Positions 30,346 to 44,529 are shown, numbered from the stretch's first letter. The stretch is DNA of 64,000 nucleotides from Corynebacterium felinum (GCF_030408755.1 NZ_CP047209.1:1364001-1428000); one strand, 5' to 3'. Notes: generated by a model not told the origin, from the sequence alone. Program-made: numbers and translations.

Positions 30346-30374
30346 TTGACAGGGTGTTTATATTCGGTTAAGGT
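30346..30374 (+). promoter_or_regulatory. rRNA operon promoter
   Basis: TTGACA (30346-30351), a 17-base spacer, then TAAGGT (30369-30374). The perfect -35 and good spacing fit a strong housekeeping sigma promoter about 385 bases before the 16S gene. Further promoters upstream are possible but not clear. Confidence 0.65.
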
Positions 30375-30759
30375 TTCTTCTTACCGCTTCCGATGGGTTT
30401 TGGCTTGAGAGGTTGCGGGCGTGTTGTTTGAGAACTCAATAGTGTGCCAATGTACTTTTGTTTTTTGTTTGGGTTGTTGGTTTTGTTGTTTGATGGTGGG
30501 TTTGGCCGGCAAGTGTGGCTTGCTTGTTAAATTTTTTTTTGCTGTTGGATGACGGGATTGATGATTCGATTCTTTGGCCTTCCCCGCTTTTTGCCCCGTC
30601 GGGTTGGGGGAGGTTGTTGTCTTTTTTTGTTTTTTTCAATCATTTTCGCATGGTGCCTGGCTTTTGGGTTGGGTGTTGTGTGGGCTGGTTGTTTGTTTTT
30701 TTGCCGGTTTGGTTGGGCTTTTCACGAGCCTTGGGCAGGAATAGTTTTTGTTCTTGTTT
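30375..30759 (+). other. rRNA leader with antitermination/processing motif
   Basis: A T/G-rich transcribed leader. TTTGAGAACTCAATAGTGTG at 30427-30446 is the conserved actinobacterial pre-rRNA motif; a related copy (GTGAGAACTGTATAGTGG) recurs in the 16S-23S spacer at 32541. No coding gene. Confidence 0.6.
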
Positions 30760-35751
<4,992 letters not shown>

Positions 35752-35860
35752 CCCAAAACAAAACACAAAACACAACAAACAAAACACAACACCGCGTCCA
35801 CTACACAGTCACTGACACAACACAAACACCCCAAAAACACACACAACCCAAAAAAAATGT

Positions 35861-35977
35861 GTCGGTGGTCATAGCGTCGGGGACACGCCCGGTCCCATTC
35901 CGAACCCGGAAGCTAAGCCCGACAGCGCTGATGGTACTGCAAACGGGAGTTTGTGGGAGAGTAAGACACCGCCGACC
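35861..35977 (+). rRNA. 5S ribosomal RNA
   Basis: A 117-base 5S rRNA. The terminal helix pairs GTCGGTGGT at the start with ACACCGCCGAC at the end. CCGAACCCGGAAGCTAAG is the conserved loop B/C text. It follows the 23S gene by about 110 A/C-rich bases. Confidence 0.95.
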
Positions 35978-36000
35978 AAAAACTTCAAAGTGCAACGAGA

Positions 36001-36057
36001 AAGCGTGATGTATTGATAATGAGGTAACAACCTTTATCAATACATCACGCTTTTTCC
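36001..36057 (+). terminator. rRNA operon terminator
   Basis: A 19-bp perfect stem (36001-36019 with 36034-36052; AAGCGTGATG... / ...CATCACGCTT), a 14-base loop and a T-run TTTTTCC. Strong intrinsic terminator 24 bases after 5S. Confidence 0.88.
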
Positions 36058-36081
36058 TTTTCTCAATTAAATTAGGACATC

Positions 36082-37344
36082 ATGACAGAACACAACAGCT
36101 TTGAATCACGTGGAAACCGTCAGGGCGGTTCCAATCGTCGCGACGGACAACGTCGCGATGGCTACGATCGTCGTAGCAACAACGATGATCGTCGGGGTGA
36201 AGGCCGGGGTGGATTCGGACGTCGTGATGACAACAACGACCGTCGCGACAACCGCCGTGACGGCGAGCGCCGTTCCTACGGTGATCGTGGTCGCGATGGA
36301 GATCGTCGTTCTTATGGTGACCGTGGTCGTGACGGGGATCGTCGCTCCTTTGGTAATCGTCACAGTGACGGTGAACGCCGCTCCTACGGTGACCGTGGTC
36401 GCGATGGGGATCGTCGCTCATTCGGCGACCGTGATCGTAACCGCGACGGGGATCGTCGTTCCTATGGCAACCGCGATGGTGGCGACCGTCGTCGGGACGG
36501 GGATCGTCGCTCATTCGGTGATCGTGATCGTCGGGACAGCCGTCGCGATGACCGCCGTGACAATGGCGGCCGCGGTGATGATCGTCGTCACGCAAATCGT
36601 GCCGGCTCCGATCGTGGCGAGAACCGTAACATGAGCCACGCACAACGCCCAGGCTACCGCGAAGAACGCTTGAACAAGCGTCTCAACGAACCCGATCTGC
36701 CCAGCGACATCGATGTCAAGGATCTCGACCCGCTAGTTCTGCAAGACCTCAAAGTGCTGTCCAAAGACAACGCCAGCGCCACAGCCAAGCACATGATCAT
36801 GGCTGCAACCTGGCTTGCCGACGACCCTCAACTAGCACTGCGCCACGCACGCGCCGCTAAAGACCGCGCCGGACGCATCGCAGTTGTCCGCGAAACCTGC
36901 GGCATCGCTGCCTACCATGCAGGCGAATGGAAAGAAGCACTCTCCGAATTGCGTGCAGCACGCCGCATGTCCGGCGGCCCAGGCCTCATCGCAGTTATGG
37001 TCGACTGCCTACGCGGACTAGGCCAGCCACAAAAAGCCCTCGAACTCGCACGCGAAGAAGGAACTGAGGGCCTCGATCGGGAAACCCAAATCGAACTCGC
37101 CATCGTCGTCGCCGGCGCACGCCAAGACCTAGGCCAATTCGACTCCGCTGTAACAACCCTAGAACAGCAAAACCCCGACGGCACCAAGATTCACCCATCC
37201 TACGCGCGACTGTCTTATGCATATGCTGATACGCTTGCCGCAGCAGGGCGCATCGACGACGCCCGCACCTGGTTCACCCACGCAGCAGCACAGGACGAAG
37301 ACGGGATTCTCGACGCCGATGAGCGTCTGCGCGAATTAGGCTAG
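36082..37344 (+). CDS. TPR protein with disordered RDGDRRS-repeat N-terminal region
   Basis: A 420-aa protein in two parts. Residues 1-190 are extremely rich in Arg, Asp, Gly and Ser, built around a 12-residue unit DG(D/E)RRS(Y/F)G(D/N)RGR repeated seven times at about residues 60-148, and should be disordered. Residues 190-420 are helical with TPR-like repeats (ALRHARAAKDR, ALSELRAARRM, ALELAREEG). The position before HAD-tlyA-nadK-recN matches M. tuberculosis Rv1691, a TPR protein lacking such a long tail. Mixed-charge RGG/RD tails often bind RNA or form condensates, so a ribosome-related role beside the rRNA operon is conceivable but unproven. ATG 36082 follows the rRNA terminator and an ATTAGGAC ribosome site. 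Confidence 0.82.
   Translation: MTEHNSFESRGNRQGGSNRRDGQRRDGYDRRSNNDDRRGEGRGGFGRRDDNNDRRDNRRDGERRSYGDRGRDGDRRSYGDRGRDGDRRSFGNRHSDGERRSYGDRGRDGDRRSFGDRDRNRDGDRRSYGNRDGGDRRRDGDRRSFGDRDRRDSRRDDRRDNGGRGDDRRHANRAGSDRGENRNMSHAQRPGYREERLNKRLNEPDLPSDIDVKDLDPLVLQDLKVLSKDNASATAKHMIMAATWLADDPQLALRHARAAKDRAGRIAVVRETCGIAAYHAGEWKEALSELRAARRMSGGPGLIAVMVDCLRGLGQPQKALELAREEGTEGLDRETQIELAIVVAGARQDLGQFDSAVTTLEQQNPDGTKIHPSYARLSYAYADTLAAAGRIDDARTWFTHAAAQDEDGILDADERLRELG
36259..36525 (+). repeat. In-frame 36-base coding repeats
   Basis: About seven imperfect copies of a 36-base unit (core text GATCGTCG(T/C)TC(T/A)TA(T/C)GG), encoding the 12-residue RDGDRRSYGDRG period. Copies share codon choices, suggesting recent expansion by slippage or recombination. 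Not a CRISPR array: units are contiguous, in frame and without unique spacers. Confidence 0.8.
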
Positions 37345-37357
37345 TACACTAAAACGC

Positions 37358-38353
37358 ATGACAATTTGCGTACTTGACCTCTACGACAGCCTACTGTTCG
37401 ACCTCGACGGAACCGTCTGGGAAGGCGGTAGGCTGTTGCCGCATGCAGCAGAACTGATCAACACCACCACGCTGCCCGTCATGTACATCACCAACAATGC
37501 CTCCAGGCACCCACGAGCAGTCGCAGACATGCTCACCACCATGAGCATCCCCACCACAGAACAGCAAGTACTCACCAGCGCACAAGCCGCCATCCTCATG
37601 GCAGCGCAGCACCTCAACCCAGGCGACAGCATCTACGTAGTAGGCACAGATTCCTTTAAAGATCTCGTGCGTGAAGCCGGATTTAACGTCGCAACTTCAG
37701 CCGACGATAACCCCAAAGCAGTACTTCACGGGCACAACCCGGAAACTGGTTGGGCACAGCTCTCCGAAGCAGCACTCGCCATCCAGCGTGGGGCACGCTA
37801 CTTCGCCTCCAATCTTGATTCCACCCTCCCGATGGAGCGTGGCTTCATGGTTGGCAACGGATCGATGGTCCAAGCAGTCATCCACGCAACAGGCGTAACC
37901 CCGAGCAGTGCTGGCAAGCCTGCAGCCGCCATGTTCCACACAGCAGCAGGCGCACTCAACTCTGTCAAGCCACTCGCAGTTGGCGATCGCCTCGACACTG
38001 ATATCGCAGGCGGCGTAGCAGCAGGATACGACACCTTCCACCTGCTCACAGGCGTATCTAAGCACTGGTCACTCGTTCATGCACCTTGTGAGCATCGCCC
38101 AACCTATATTGCTGAAAATCTAGCGGACATCCATGCCGAACCAACTCAGCTATCCCCGAGCGCACAAGGAGAATTCCACGCGCATCGTAATGGTGACACG
38201 ATCACCTTAAGCGGCGGTACAGACGATTCGACGAGCGCCCACGCATTACGCACTGTACTTGCACAGGCTTGGACCCAACCAGAAGCATTCGACGGCACCA
38301 TCGAAGCACAAAGCGAACATGCACATCGAGCGCTTCAAGGATGGCTCCCATGA
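37358..38353 (+). CDS. HAD-superfamily IIA hydrolase
   Basis: A phosphatase-type HAD hydrolase of the NagD/IIA subgroup (331 aa). The nucleophile motif is DLDGTVWEGG near residue 16, motif II is ITNNASRHP near 44, and motif IV is AVGDRLDTDIAGGVAAGYD near 208. Subfamily members dephosphorylate sugar phosphates, pyridoxal phosphate or 2-phosphoglycolate. The C-terminal 60 residues are an extra non-catalytic segment. Fourteen bases after the TPR gene, and its stop overlaps the next small ATG, so part of the operon corresponding to Rv1691-Rv1697. Confidence 0.88.
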   Translation: MTICVLDLYDSLLFDLDGTVWEGGRLLPHAAELINTTTLPVMYITNNASRHPRAVADMLTTMSIPTTEQQVLTSAQAAILMAAQHLNPGDSIYVVGTDSFKDLVREAGFNVATSADDNPKAVLHGHNPETGWAQLSEAALAIQRGARYFASNLDSTLPMERGFMVGNGSMVQAVIHATGVTPSSAGKPAAAMFHTAAGALNSVKPLAVGDRLDTDIAGGVAAGYDTFHLLTGVSKHWSLVHAPCEHRPTYIAENLADIHAEPTQLSPSAQGEFHAHRNGDTITLSGGTDDSTSAHALRTVLAQAWTQPEAFDGTIEAQSEHAHRALQGWLP

Positions 38354-38508
38354 CCAGCCCCAAACCCCACGATGTGCGCCAGGTTCCGCTACCTGAAGAA
38401 ATCACAGCACAATTTAATTCCATTCTTGACCAAGAAACTTCCACCCTCGCGGAGCAAACCCAGCAACTTCAAGCCGCGCACGAGGTGCTCCGTCGAGCAC
38501 TGAACTAG
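38350..38508 (+). CDS. Small conserved-position protein
   Basis: A 52-aa protein starting in an ATGA overlap with the HAD gene stop. It is hydrophilic and mostly helical, with a heptad-like C-terminal stretch (LAEQTQQLQAAHEVLRRAL) that could form a coiled coil. A short gene occupies the same place (Rv1693) in mycobacteria. Function unknown. An alternative ATG at 38341 adds three residues. Confidence 0.65.
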   Translation: MTSPKPHDVRQVPLPEEITAQFNSILDQETSTLAEQTQQLQAAHEVLRRALN

Positions 38509-38532
38509 ACACAAGGACACACCACAGTACCC

Positions 38533-39357
38533 ATGGCAGCCACACGCAAACGACTCGATGCCGAACTCGTCCGCCGCAAAATCGCCCGATCTAGGGAACA
38601 CGCCACCGAACTGATCCGAAACAACCAAGTATTCGTCGCCGGCATTCTCGCAACCAAGCCCGCCACCCAAGTCACCCCAGAGGTCTCCATCCGCGTCGAC
38701 GTCTCAGCTGTCGACGATTGGGCATCGCGTGGTGCACATAAACTGCTAGGCGCACTTGAGGCTTTCGAACCACTCGGGCTGAACCTCGCCGACAAAAAAG
38801 TTCTGGATGCTGGGGCATCCACCGGTGGTTTCACCGACGTGCTTTTGCGCAGGGGAGCTCGCGAAGTCGTTGCAGTTGATGTTGGTTATGGGCAGTTGAT
38901 CTGGCGATTGCAAAACGACGACCGCGTGATGGTACTGGACCGCACGAACATTCGTCACCTCACACCTGAAATGTGCGCGGGGCCGTGCGACGCCATGGTG
39001 GGTGACCTGTCCTTCATCTCTTTGAAACTTACCTTGCCAGCCATTGTGGAGTCCATGGCTGAAGGTGCTGATCTTCTTCCTATGGTGAAACCGCAATTCG
39101 AGGTGGGCAAAGACCGCCTAGGTTCGGGCGGGGTGGTGCGTTCACCGCAGTTACGCGAAGATGTCACTATCGAAGTTGCACAGTTCGCCCAAACACTTGG
39201 CCTATCCTTAAAAGCAGTAGTTGCATCACCGCTGCCTGGACCATCGGGGAATGTCGAGTTCTTCCTGTGGTTGGTTAAAGATGGTGGTGCTGCACACGCT
39301 AGTGCTGAAGAAATCCAACGTATGGTGCATCGCGCCGTGGTGGAAGGACCCCAATAA
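38533..39357 (+). CDS. tlyA: rRNA 2'-O-methyltransferase TlyA
   Basis: The 274-aa protein joins an N-terminal S4 RNA-binding domain (1-60) to an FtsJ-like SAM methyltransferase. Motifs are RGAHKLLGALE near 64, the SAM loop DAGASTGGFTDVLL near 93, and KPQFEVGKDRLGSGG near 185. In mycobacteria TlyA methylates ribose in both 16S (helix 44) and 23S (helix 69) rRNA and governs capreomycin sensitivity. Its stop overlaps the nadK start (TAATG). Confidence 0.92.
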   Translation: MAATRKRLDAELVRRKIARSREHATELIRNNQVFVAGILATKPATQVTPEVSIRVDVSAVDDWASRGAHKLLGALEAFEPLGLNLADKKVLDAGASTGGFTDVLLRRGAREVVAVDVGYGQLIWRLQNDDRVMVLDRTNIRHLTPEMCAGPCDAMVGDLSFISLKLTLPAIVESMAEGADLLPMVKPQFEVGKDRLGSGGVVRSPQLREDVTIEVAQFAQTLGLSLKAVVASPLPGPSGNVEFFLWLVKDGGAAHASAEEIQRMVHRAVVEGPQ

Positions 39358-40310
39358 TGCCGCATTCCGAACACCCCCGGGAAGTATTACTCGTACCCCA
39401 CACCGGGCGGAAATCAAACGTGGCCACCGCGGCACTTGCTGCCGAGCTGCTGAGCGACGCCGGGATTCGAGTCCGAATCCTTGTTAATGAACACGACACC
39501 ATCGTGGCAGCTCACCCCATCCTTTCGCTGTTTCCCACGGTCAAGCACGGGCCCGAGGCTGTCGATGGTGTGGACTTTGTCTTCGTCATGGGTGGCGATG
39601 GCACATTCTTGCGAGCCGCAGACCTTGCGCACTTCGCTGACTTACCCGTTTTGGGTATTAATTTAGGCCACATTGGCTTTTTGGCGGAATGGGAGAAAGA
39701 TTCCCTCGACGAGGCAGTCTCCCGCGTGATTAGCGGTGAGTTCCGAATCGAAGAACGGATGACAATTTCAGTGGAAGCACACGGCCCCGATGGGGAATTG
39801 CTAGGTGTTGGCTGGGCTTTGAATGAAGTGAGTGTGGAAAACCTCACTCGCTCTGGTGTGTTGGACGCCATCTTGGATATTGATGGTCGCCCCGTGAGCG
39901 CTTTTGGTTGCGATGGCGTCATTATTTCGACGCCGACGGGTTCTACTGCCTATGCTTTTTCGGCCGGCGGGCCAGTGCTGTGGCCAGAACTGGATGCCAT
40001 TTTGGTTGTTCCGAATAATGCGCATGCCTTGTTTACTAAACCACTGGTTGTCAGCCCATCGTCGACGGTGGCTGTGGAGTCGCGGCCATCATCGTTTCCC
40101 GCGCGGGCGGTCATGGATGGTTTCCGCTCGTTGAACCTTCCGCCCGGTGCGCGGGTGGAGGTCACTCGTGGAGATCGCAGCATCAAATGGGTTCGATTGG
40201 ATGAGCGCCCTTTTACCGATCGTTTGGTGTCAAAGCTGCAGCTTCCTGTGGAAGGGTGGCGTGGCCCGATGAAAAAGCGGACTGGGGAAACTACCACGAG
40301 CGATAATTAG
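39357..40310 (+). CDS. nadK: NAD kinase
   Basis: Phosphorylates NAD to NADP (317 aa). The signature GGDGTFLRAADLA is near residue 79, followed by GINLGHIGFLAEWE near 100 and the second-domain CDGVIISTPTGSTAYAFSAGGP near 182. Start ATG 39357 shares a base with the tlyA stop, so translation is coupled. The C-terminal 40 residues are basic. A terminator follows. Confidence 0.95.
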   Translation: MPHSEHPREVLLVPHTGRKSNVATAALAAELLSDAGIRVRILVNEHDTIVAAHPILSLFPTVKHGPEAVDGVDFVFVMGGDGTFLRAADLAHFADLPVLGINLGHIGFLAEWEKDSLDEAVSRVISGEFRIEERMTISVEAHGPDGELLGVGWALNEVSVENLTRSGVLDAILDIDGRPVSAFGCDGVIISTPTGSTAYAFSAGGPVLWPELDAILVVPNNAHALFTKPLVVSPSSTVAVESRPSSFPARAVMDGFRSLNLPPGARVEVTRGDRSIKWVRLDERPFTDRLVSKLQLPVEGWRGPMKKRTGETTTSDN

Positions 40311-40348
40311 GTGCCCGTATTTGTTGGTGGGGCACCACAGTAGTTTTT
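40310..40348 (+). terminator. Terminator between nadK and recN
   Basis: GGTGCCC (40310-40316) pairs with GGGCACC (40330-40336), a 13-base loop, then ACAGTAGTTTTTC. It suggests that recN has its own promoter; no LexA-type palindrome was seen in the remaining 80 bases. Confidence 0.5.
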
Positions 40349-40426
40349 CTTAATACAGCCTTTGGTGGCGGGGGAAAATTCACAAAGTTTCGCACATTTG
40401 TGTGAGTGTTGGCTATGATTGAGTGC

Positions 40427-42166
40427 ATGCTCGCCGATATTGCGATTGAAAACCTTGGTGTTATTCCTCACGCCACAGTGGAATTAAGTGAAGGCTTGAC
40501 CGTACTCACCGGTGAAACCGGCGCTGGTAAAACTATGCTTGTCACTGGCCTTCGCCTGTTAGTGGGTGGGCGTGCTGATGCTAGTCGAGTACGCACTGGT
40601 GCAGCCCAAGCAGCTGTGGAGGGGCGTTTTGTTCTCAGTGGTTTGGAGGAGCATACAGCCCAAGCTGCTGCAGCTATTGCCGAGTCTGCTGGGGGTAGTG
40701 CAGATGAGAACGGTGAGTTTATCGCATCGCGTATCGTCAGCTCCTCAGGTCGCTCGAAAGCATATCTTGGGGGTCGGGCGGTACCGGCGGCGGTTTTGGG
40801 GGAGTTTTCTTCTGAGCTTTTAACAATCCATGGTCAGAATGATCAGTTGCGCTTGTTGGCACCGGAACAGCAGTTGTCGGCCTTGGATCGGTTGGATCCG
40901 AAGGTGAGCCAGCTGTTGGAGAAATATAAGGTGGCTTACCAGCAGTGGCGCACGTTGGCGCAAGATTTGGCGCAGCGTACGAAATCGCGGCGTGAGTTAG
41001 CCCAAGAGGCGGATCGCCTTGATTTTGCTATTGAGGAAATCAGTTCGATTGATCCGCAGTCGGGTGAGGATGCTCATCTGCAAACGTTGATTCGTCGGCT
41101 TCAAGACGTTGATGATCTCAAACAACAGGCCGTGGGCGCTTTGGGGGCCATTGATGGTGTGGGTGGTTTGGCTGATTTCGGTGGCGCTGAAGGCGAGGAT
41201 GTCTCCTGTGCCTCCGATTTATTGGGTCAGGCAGTATCAGCGGTTCGAGGTAGCCAAGATCCAGCGTTAGCCGAGATTGCTCAGCGTCTTGAGCATATTA
41301 CGAGTGAGCTGGGTGAAATTTCAGCGGAGCTGGGGAGTTTTATTAGTGCTTTACCTTCAGATCCTGAGGAGTTAGAAAAGCTTTTGCAGCGTCAGCAGGA
41401 TTTGAAGGGGCTGACGCGCAAGTATGCTCCTGATATTGATGGGGTTTTGGCGTGGCTGGCGAAGGCAGTGGCGAAGCGAAAGACTATTGATATTTCTCCT
41501 GAGGCGTTGGAGGAATTGAAAAAGAGCGTGGCTGCTGCGGAAAAGAAGATGCTCAGCGCTGGTCGTGCGTTGTCGAAGGCGCGTGCGGCTGCGGCGGAGT
41601 CGTTGGCGGCACAGGTGTCTGAGGAGCTTCATGGTTTGGCCATGCCGAAGGCGCAGTTGAGTGTGCGGATAACTCCGATAGAGCCGTCGGCGATGGGCTT
41701 GGATGAGGTGGAGTTTTTGCTTGCGCCGAATGCCAAGGCGCAGCCGCGTCCGTTGGCGTCGTCGGCTTCGGGTGGTGAGCTGTCGCGTGTGATGTTGGCG
41801 TTGGAAGTGATTCTTTCGGCCGCTACGCAGGGCACTACATTGGTGTTTGATGAGGTTGATGCTGGTGTTGGTGGCTTGGCTGCGGTGGAGATTGGGCGTC
41901 GTCTAGCTCGGCTGGCGCGCAACAATCAGGTGATTGTGGTGACTCACTTGCCGCAGGTTGCAGCGTATGCGGATGTGCATGTGCATGTGTCGAAGGAGGT
42001 GTCGGAGGAGTCTGTGACTTCTGGTGTGGTGCAGCTTTCTACTGAGCGTAGGGTTGAGGAGTTGTCGCGGATGCTTGCGGGGCTGGAGGATACGGATACT
42101 GGCCGTGCTCACGCGAAGGAGTTGTTGGAGAAGGCGCAACAGGAGGTTGCTGCAATGCGCGTTTAG
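40427..42166 (+). CDS. recN: DNA repair protein RecN
   Basis: An SMC-like ATPase for double-strand-break repair (579 aa). The Walker A GETGAGKTML is near residue 30, the ABC signature ASGGELSRVMLAL near 450, and Walker B LVFDEVDAGVGG near 475. A coiled-coil arm lies between about residues 150 and 380. I take ATG 40427 because the family begins MLADIAI; in-frame ATGs at 40406 and 40415 are alternatives. The nadK-recN-steA order is as in mycobacteria. Confidence 0.94.
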   Translation: MLADIAIENLGVIPHATVELSEGLTVLTGETGAGKTMLVTGLRLLVGGRADASRVRTGAAQAAVEGRFVLSGLEEHTAQAAAAIAESAGGSADENGEFIASRIVSSSGRSKAYLGGRAVPAAVLGEFSSELLTIHGQNDQLRLLAPEQQLSALDRLDPKVSQLLEKYKVAYQQWRTLAQDLAQRTKSRRELAQEADRLDFAIEEISSIDPQSGEDAHLQTLIRRLQDVDDLKQQAVGALGAIDGVGGLADFGGAEGEDVSCASDLLGQAVSAVRGSQDPALAEIAQRLEHITSELGEISAELGSFISALPSDPEELEKLLQRQQDLKGLTRKYAPDIDGVLAWLAKAVAKRKTIDISPEALEELKKSVAAAEKKMLSAGRALSKARAAAAESLAAQVSEELHGLAMPKAQLSVRITPIEPSAMGLDEVEFLLAPNAKAQPRPLASSASGGELSRVMLALEVILSAATQGTTLVFDEVDAGVGGLAAVEIGRRLARLARNNQVIVVTHLPQVAAYADVHVHVSKEVSEESVTSGVVQLSTERRVEELSRMLAGLEDTDTGRAHAKELLEKAQQEVAAMRV

Positions 42167-42346
42167 GTGGATGCTTACTCATGTTTCGTCCGTACCGCGT
42201 TCTTATCGTGGAGGCTGTACTGCCGTGATGTGGGGTCGGCTGTGTGTGGCTGTGGTGGGGTAGTTGATCAGAAGCTGAAAGAAAACTTGGGGGTTTTTCT
42301 GCGTGGCTACCAATGTGAGCGGGTTTTTCTCGACACAATAGGGCAC

Positions 42347-43546
42347 ATGAGTCTGTTCTCTCGTTCTTCTGATCTTCCTGGTTTGCATGGTGCAACTCGC
42401 GACCTTTCCGCTTCGGGTAAAGGTATGAAGCGTCTGTCGGCTGGTGATATTGCGGTTGTGGATGCCCCGGATATTTCGCGGGGTTTTGCGCAGCGACTCA
42501 TTGATGCCAAGCCTGCGGCGGTGGTCAATACTGGTCTTTTTAGTACTGGTACGATCCCGAATTTCGGCCCGCAGTTGCTTCTCGACGCCGGCATTATGCT
42601 GGTGGAGGGCGTCGGCGCTGATGTGTGGTTGCCGTTGAAGGATGGGAAGAAGGGCCGGCTGACTGATGAGGGTCAGCTGTTTTATGGGGAGAAGCTGATT
42701 GCTTCCGGCCATGTGCTCACCAGTGGTGATGCCCAGGTGGCTTTTGAGGATGCCCAGCAGCATTTGGTGGACTATATGGAGGCGTTTTTTGGAAACACTA
42801 TCCAGTTCATTCATTCTGAGTCGCCGTTGCTGATTGATGGTTTGGGGGTGCCTGATGTTGCCCATGAGTTGTTGGGTAAGAAGGTGCTGGTGGTAAGCCC
42901 GGGGGTGGGGCATAAGGAGCAGGTGAAGAATTTGCGCCATTTCATTCGGGAGTATGAGCCGGTGATTGTGGGTGTGGATTCTGCTGCGGATTCCTTGGTG
43001 GAATTGGGTTATAAGCCTGATTTTATTGTTGGTGATCCGGCAGGTATTGGTGCTGATGCGCTTCGGAGTGGGGCGCGTGTGGTGCTGCCTGCTGCTCCTG
43101 ATGGTCATGCTGTGGGCTTGGAGCGTATTCAGGATTTGGGTATTGGTGCGATGACGTTCCCGTCGGCTGTGGAGTCGGCGACGGATTTGGCGTTGCTGTT
43201 GGCTGACTACCATGATGCTGAGATCGTGGTGAATGCTGGCGCACCGGTAGATTTGGATTCGTTGTTTGCCCAAGCGTCAAGTGCCAGCCCCTCGGCTTTG
43301 TTGGCGCGTATGAAGTTGGGGCCGCGGCTGGTTGATGCCGATGCTATTGCCAAGTTGTATTTTGTCCGTGGTGGCGGCAATTTGGGTTGGCTGTGGGTTC
43401 TGCTTGGCGTGTTTGTGTTGGCCGCAACGGTGATTGTGATTGCTGGTTTTGGTGGGCAGGGGTCGTTTACGGACAATTTGATTGATACGTGGAATAACAT
43501 TGCCCTGACTTTCCAAGGGTTGTTCCGGGACTTGTTGAGCAGCTAG
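42347..43546 (+). CDS. steA: SteA-like septation protein
   Basis: A 399-aa homologue of the SteA (cg1603/Rv1697) family, reported in corynebacteria as a cytokinetic-ring protein that affects septal peptidoglycan hydrolysis. It has a thiamine-pyrophosphokinase-like domain (GVDSAADSLVELGYKPDFIVGDP near residue 230) but lacks a clear catalytic set. One transmembrane helix lies at about 345-370 (LGWLWVLLGVFVLAATVIVIAGF). The first plausible start is ATG 42347; the reading frame is open back to 42167 but the added residues are not family-like. Works with SteB encoded next. Confidence 0.85.
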   Translation: MSLFSRSSDLPGLHGATRDLSASGKGMKRLSAGDIAVVDAPDISRGFAQRLIDAKPAAVVNTGLFSTGTIPNFGPQLLLDAGIMLVEGVGADVWLPLKDGKKGRLTDEGQLFYGEKLIASGHVLTSGDAQVAFEDAQQHLVDYMEAFFGNTIQFIHSESPLLIDGLGVPDVAHELLGKKVLVVSPGVGHKEQVKNLRHFIREYEPVIVGVDSAADSLVELGYKPDFIVGDPAGIGADALRSGARVVLPAAPDGHAVGLERIQDLGIGAMTFPSAVESATDLALLLADYHDAEIVVNAGAPVDLDSLFAQASSASPSALLARMKLGPRLVDADAIAKLYFVRGGGNLGWLWVLLGVFVLAATVIVIAGFGGQGSFTDNLIDTWNNIALTFQGLFRDLLSS

Positions 43547-43569
43547 TACGTTTTTCCTAAGGAGCAAAG

Positions 43570-44529
43570 ATGAAAAAGGGACGCGGAAGTACACTCTTTT
43601 CGGGGTTGACTGTGGGCGTGGCTGTTGGCATTGTCGCGGGAACGTTTGTGTTGGCCCCAAATTTGCCAGGTGGAAGTACTCAACAGGTGGAGGTGTTAAC
43701 TAAGGAGCGGGATCGAGCCCGTGAGGATGTTGACATTGCCTTAGCGCAGGCAACGAGTGCTGATTCGATCGTATCCAGTTTCGCTGGTTCGGCGATCCAC
43801 GATGCTCTCAAGGATCTGTCTGTAGTCGTGTTGCATTCGGCGGATGCGGATGCGAAGGATGTGGATGATCTTCGTGAAATGGTGAAGTCGGCTGGTGCGA
43901 AAGACGCTGGTGTGATTGCGTTGAAGCGGAATTTCTTCCACCAAGATGGTGCCGATAGTTTGAAAAATACTGTTGCTTTAACTCTCCCGGCAGGCGCGCA
44001 GTTGAGTGAACATAAGCTTGATCCAGGTACTCATGCTGGTGAGGCTTTGCAGGCTGCTTTGCTCAAGAAGGAGTCGCAGGAAGGCTCTGAGGAAAGGAAA
44101 CCGGGTGCCTCACCAGAGGATCGGGCTATTGTGCTTGGTGCTTTGAAAGAAGCGGGATTTGTCGATTACACCGACGGTAGTGTTACTGAGGCTGATGCTG
44201 TGATCATGGTTGTCGGCGATGAGCATGGAACGAAGGGGCACAACTTTGTGCCCACCACCCAGGTGGCATTTGTTGAGGCGTTGGCATCAAAGGGGGATCC
44301 GGTCGTTGTGGCTGGTCGTGTGCGTACCGCTGCGGAAACGGGTGTGATTGGGTTGATTCGTGGCGATGAGACGCTGCGTGAGAAGGTGTCGACCGTTGAT
44401 TCGGTGAATCGTATGTGGGGGCAGATGGCAACGGTGTTGGCGTTGAAAGAAAAGGTTGATGGCGGTTCCGGCGCATACGGTGCTGCTGCTAGTGCGGATG
44501 CGGCCTCGCCTGCGCCGAAGGTGGGCTAA
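43570..44529 (+). CDS. steB: SteB / MctB-like cell-envelope protein
   Basis: A 319-aa protein with an N-terminal membrane anchor (about 10-30) and a mainly extracytoplasmic body. It matches the Rv1698 family, described as MctB (copper efflux porin) in mycobacteria and as SteB, partner of SteA, in corynebacteria. A coiled-coil segment (EVLTKERDRAREDVDIA) follows the anchor. The C terminus is Ala/Ser/Pro-rich. ATG 43570 has AAGGAG eight bases upstream. Its stop overlaps the Nudix start. The two published roles conflict and sequence cannot decide. Confidence 0.82.
   Translation: MKKGRGSTLFSGLTVGVAVGIVAGTFVLAPNLPGGSTQQVEVLTKERDRAREDVDIALAQATSADSIVSSFAGSAIHDALKDLSVVVLHSADADAKDVDDLREMVKSAGAKDAGVIALKRNFFHQDGADSLKNTVALTLPAGAQLSEHKLDPGTHAGEALQAALLKKESQEGSEERKPGASPEDRAIVLGALKEAGFVDYTDGSVTEADAVIMVVGDEHGTKGHNFVPTTQVAFVEALASKGDPVVVAGRVRTAAETGVIGLIRGDETLREKVSTVDSVNRMWGQMATVLALKEKVDGGSGAYGAAASADAASPAPKVG

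Noticed and set aside
36259..36525. Periodic repeats as a CRISPR array
   Set aside because: Units are contiguous, in frame and lack unique spacers; no cas genes are nearby.
36080..36643. 187-aa His/Arg/Asp-rich reading frame on the minus strand
   Set aside because: It is the antisense of the RDGDRRS repeats; the repetitive DNA keeps several frames open by composition. No start signal or family match.
42203..43273. 356-aa frame antisense to steA
   Set aside because: Overlaps a conserved gene fully, is His/Arg/Gln-rich as expected for antisense of G/T-rich coding DNA, and has no motif.
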